Of a stretch of 64,000 bases of DNA, positions 63,292 to 64,000 are shown piece after piece. A program made the position numbers and the translations under genes. This stretch comes from Pediococcus acidilactici (GTDB lineage Bacteria; Bacillota; Bacilli; Lactobacillales; Lactobacillaceae), in NCBI GenBank assembly GCA_024970065.1, contig CP103908.1, positions 1 to 64,000 of the forward strand, in the 5' to 3' direction. The first letter of the stretch is position 1. Each line of letters begins with the position of its first letter. The notes below the pieces were generated by a model. It had not been told where the DNA came from. It made no database searches and saw only the letters and a program-made list of their open reading frames with translations.

Positions 63292-64000
63292 ATGAGTAAC
63301 GAGATCAAGAACCCTAAGAAGCGGCGAAAATTAATTTCGTACGCAAACGGCCGATCCCTAGAGGAAATTAACGGGACGGTCAAGGTTCCTAAAAATATTG
63401 GTTTTTGGAAAACTTTGTTTATGTATTCGGGGCCAGGCGCATTAGTTGCGGTAGGTTATATGGACCCTGGTAATTGGTCAACATCAATCACTGGGGGGCA
63501 AAACTTCCAGTACATGCTAATGTCGATTATCTTGATTTCGAGTTTAATCGCGATGTTGTTACAATACATGGCGGCTAAACTGGGAATTGTGAGTCAAATG
63601 GACCTCGCCCAAGCAATTCGGGCGCGGACCAGTAGAGCATTGGGAATCGTTTTGTGGATATTAACGGAGTTGGCGATCATGGCGACCGATATCGCAGAAG
63701 TTATCGGGGCGGCAATCGCGCTTTATTTGTTATTCCATATTCCGCTAGTGGTGGCGGTATTCATCACCGTATTTGACGTATTATTGCTATTATTGTTAAC
63801 CAAGATCGGTTTCCGAAAAATCGAAGCCATCGTGGTTTGTTTAATCATGGTGATTTTGGTCGTCTTCGTCTACCAAGTGGCCCTTTCGCATCCGAGCTGG
63901 GGCGCAGTGTTTGGCGGGTTGATTCCAACGACTAAAGCATTTGCGACAACCCCAACGGTGGGTGGCATGACCCCGTTGAGCGGTTCGCTAGGAATCATCG
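63292..64000 (+). CDS. mntH: Nramp family Mn2+ transporter MntH, 3' end outside window
   Basis: The first 236 residues of an Nramp symporter, running off the right edge. The metal-binding helix 1 motif is [11 protein letters not shown] and the helix 6 motif reads [14 protein letters not shown], both typical of proton-driven Mn2+ uptake. The family length is about 530, so less than half is visible. Ribosome site AAGGAAGGAA lies 5 nt before ATG 63292. High manganese demand is characteristic of lactobacilli, and the adjacent VIT genes suggest balanced import and export. Confidence 0.93.
   Translation, partial: MSNEIKNPKKRRKLISYANGRSLEEINGTVKVPKNIGFWKTLFMYSGPGALVAVGYMDPGNWSTSITGGQNFQYMLMSIILISSLIAMLLQYMAAKLGIVSQMDLAQAIRARTSRALGIVLWILTELAIMATDIAEVIGAAIALYLLFHIPLVVAVFITVFDVLLLLLLTKIGFRKIEAIVVCLIMVILVVFVYQVALSHPSWGAVFGGLIPTTKAFATTPTVGGMTPLSGSLGII

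Overview
The window comes from the chromosome of a low-to-mid GC lactic acid bacterium, most likely of the family Lactobacillaceae. The order dnaN, yaaA, recF, gyrB, gyrA, rpsF, ssb, rpsR, gdpP, rplI, dnaB is the classical arrangement next to oriC in Lactobacillales. Strong AGGAGG ribosome sites, several TTG starts, a four-gene arginine deiminase cluster, KxYKxGKxW-type surface proteins and a serine-rich LPQTG protein agree with this. I cannot name the genus from sequence alone.

Layout. 1-13 kb: replication, topoisomerase and ribosomal core genes; dnaN is cut by the left edge. 13-25 kb: accessory functions, namely an MFS transporter, a TauE-like exporter, an Lsa-type ABC-F ribosome protection gene behind a leader-peptide/attenuator region, a TetR-permease-ATPase operon that looks like the haem-responsive hrtRBA system, a membrane-tethered XRE regulator, and an orphan PTS EIIC with a 56-residue partner and an Eis-like acetyltransferase. 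25-31 kb: the ADI pathway (arcB-arcC-arcA-arcD) with a divergent regulator whose receiver domain lacks the phospho-acceptor Asp. 31-38 kb: a secreted LysM/acidic protein, a membrane-anchored arylsulfotransferase, a TipA-like MerR regulator, a guanidinium exporter behind a probable guanidine riboswitch, a RelB/RelE pair, and a DUF1836 regulator divergent from a hemolysin III protein. 38-56 kb: a surface-protein island with a 1822-residue protein carrying 16 Ig-like repeats, a 3099-residue serine-rich protein, a decayed ISL3 transposase and a stand-alone copy of the adhesin head domain. 56-64 kb: a GNAT, a glutamate-type symporter, a membrane GDPD, CvpA, two tandem VIT/CCC1 metal transporters and the start of mntH.

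The most interesting signal outside named gene families is a dispersed structured repeat (about 75-135 nt, seven copies at 1.4-1.6, 35.8-36.2, 36.8 and 58.2 kb). Its stems are kept by compensatory changes while short unpaired motifs stay constant, and three copies begin 1-2 nt after a stop codon on the same strand. Several regulatory regions can also be read directly: a 19-bp-spacer MerR promoter, paired TetR operators, a palindrome inside the trhA promoter spacer, and candidate cre sites at the PTS, arc and adhesin-head promoters.

Functionally, the window joins housekeeping replication genes to a niche-adaptation block: arginine catabolism for ATP and acid tolerance, resistance or detoxification (ABC-F, haem, guanidinium), manganese/iron handling, and an elaborate cell-surface programme. 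All functional calls rest on motif recognition and recall of protein families; no database search was run.
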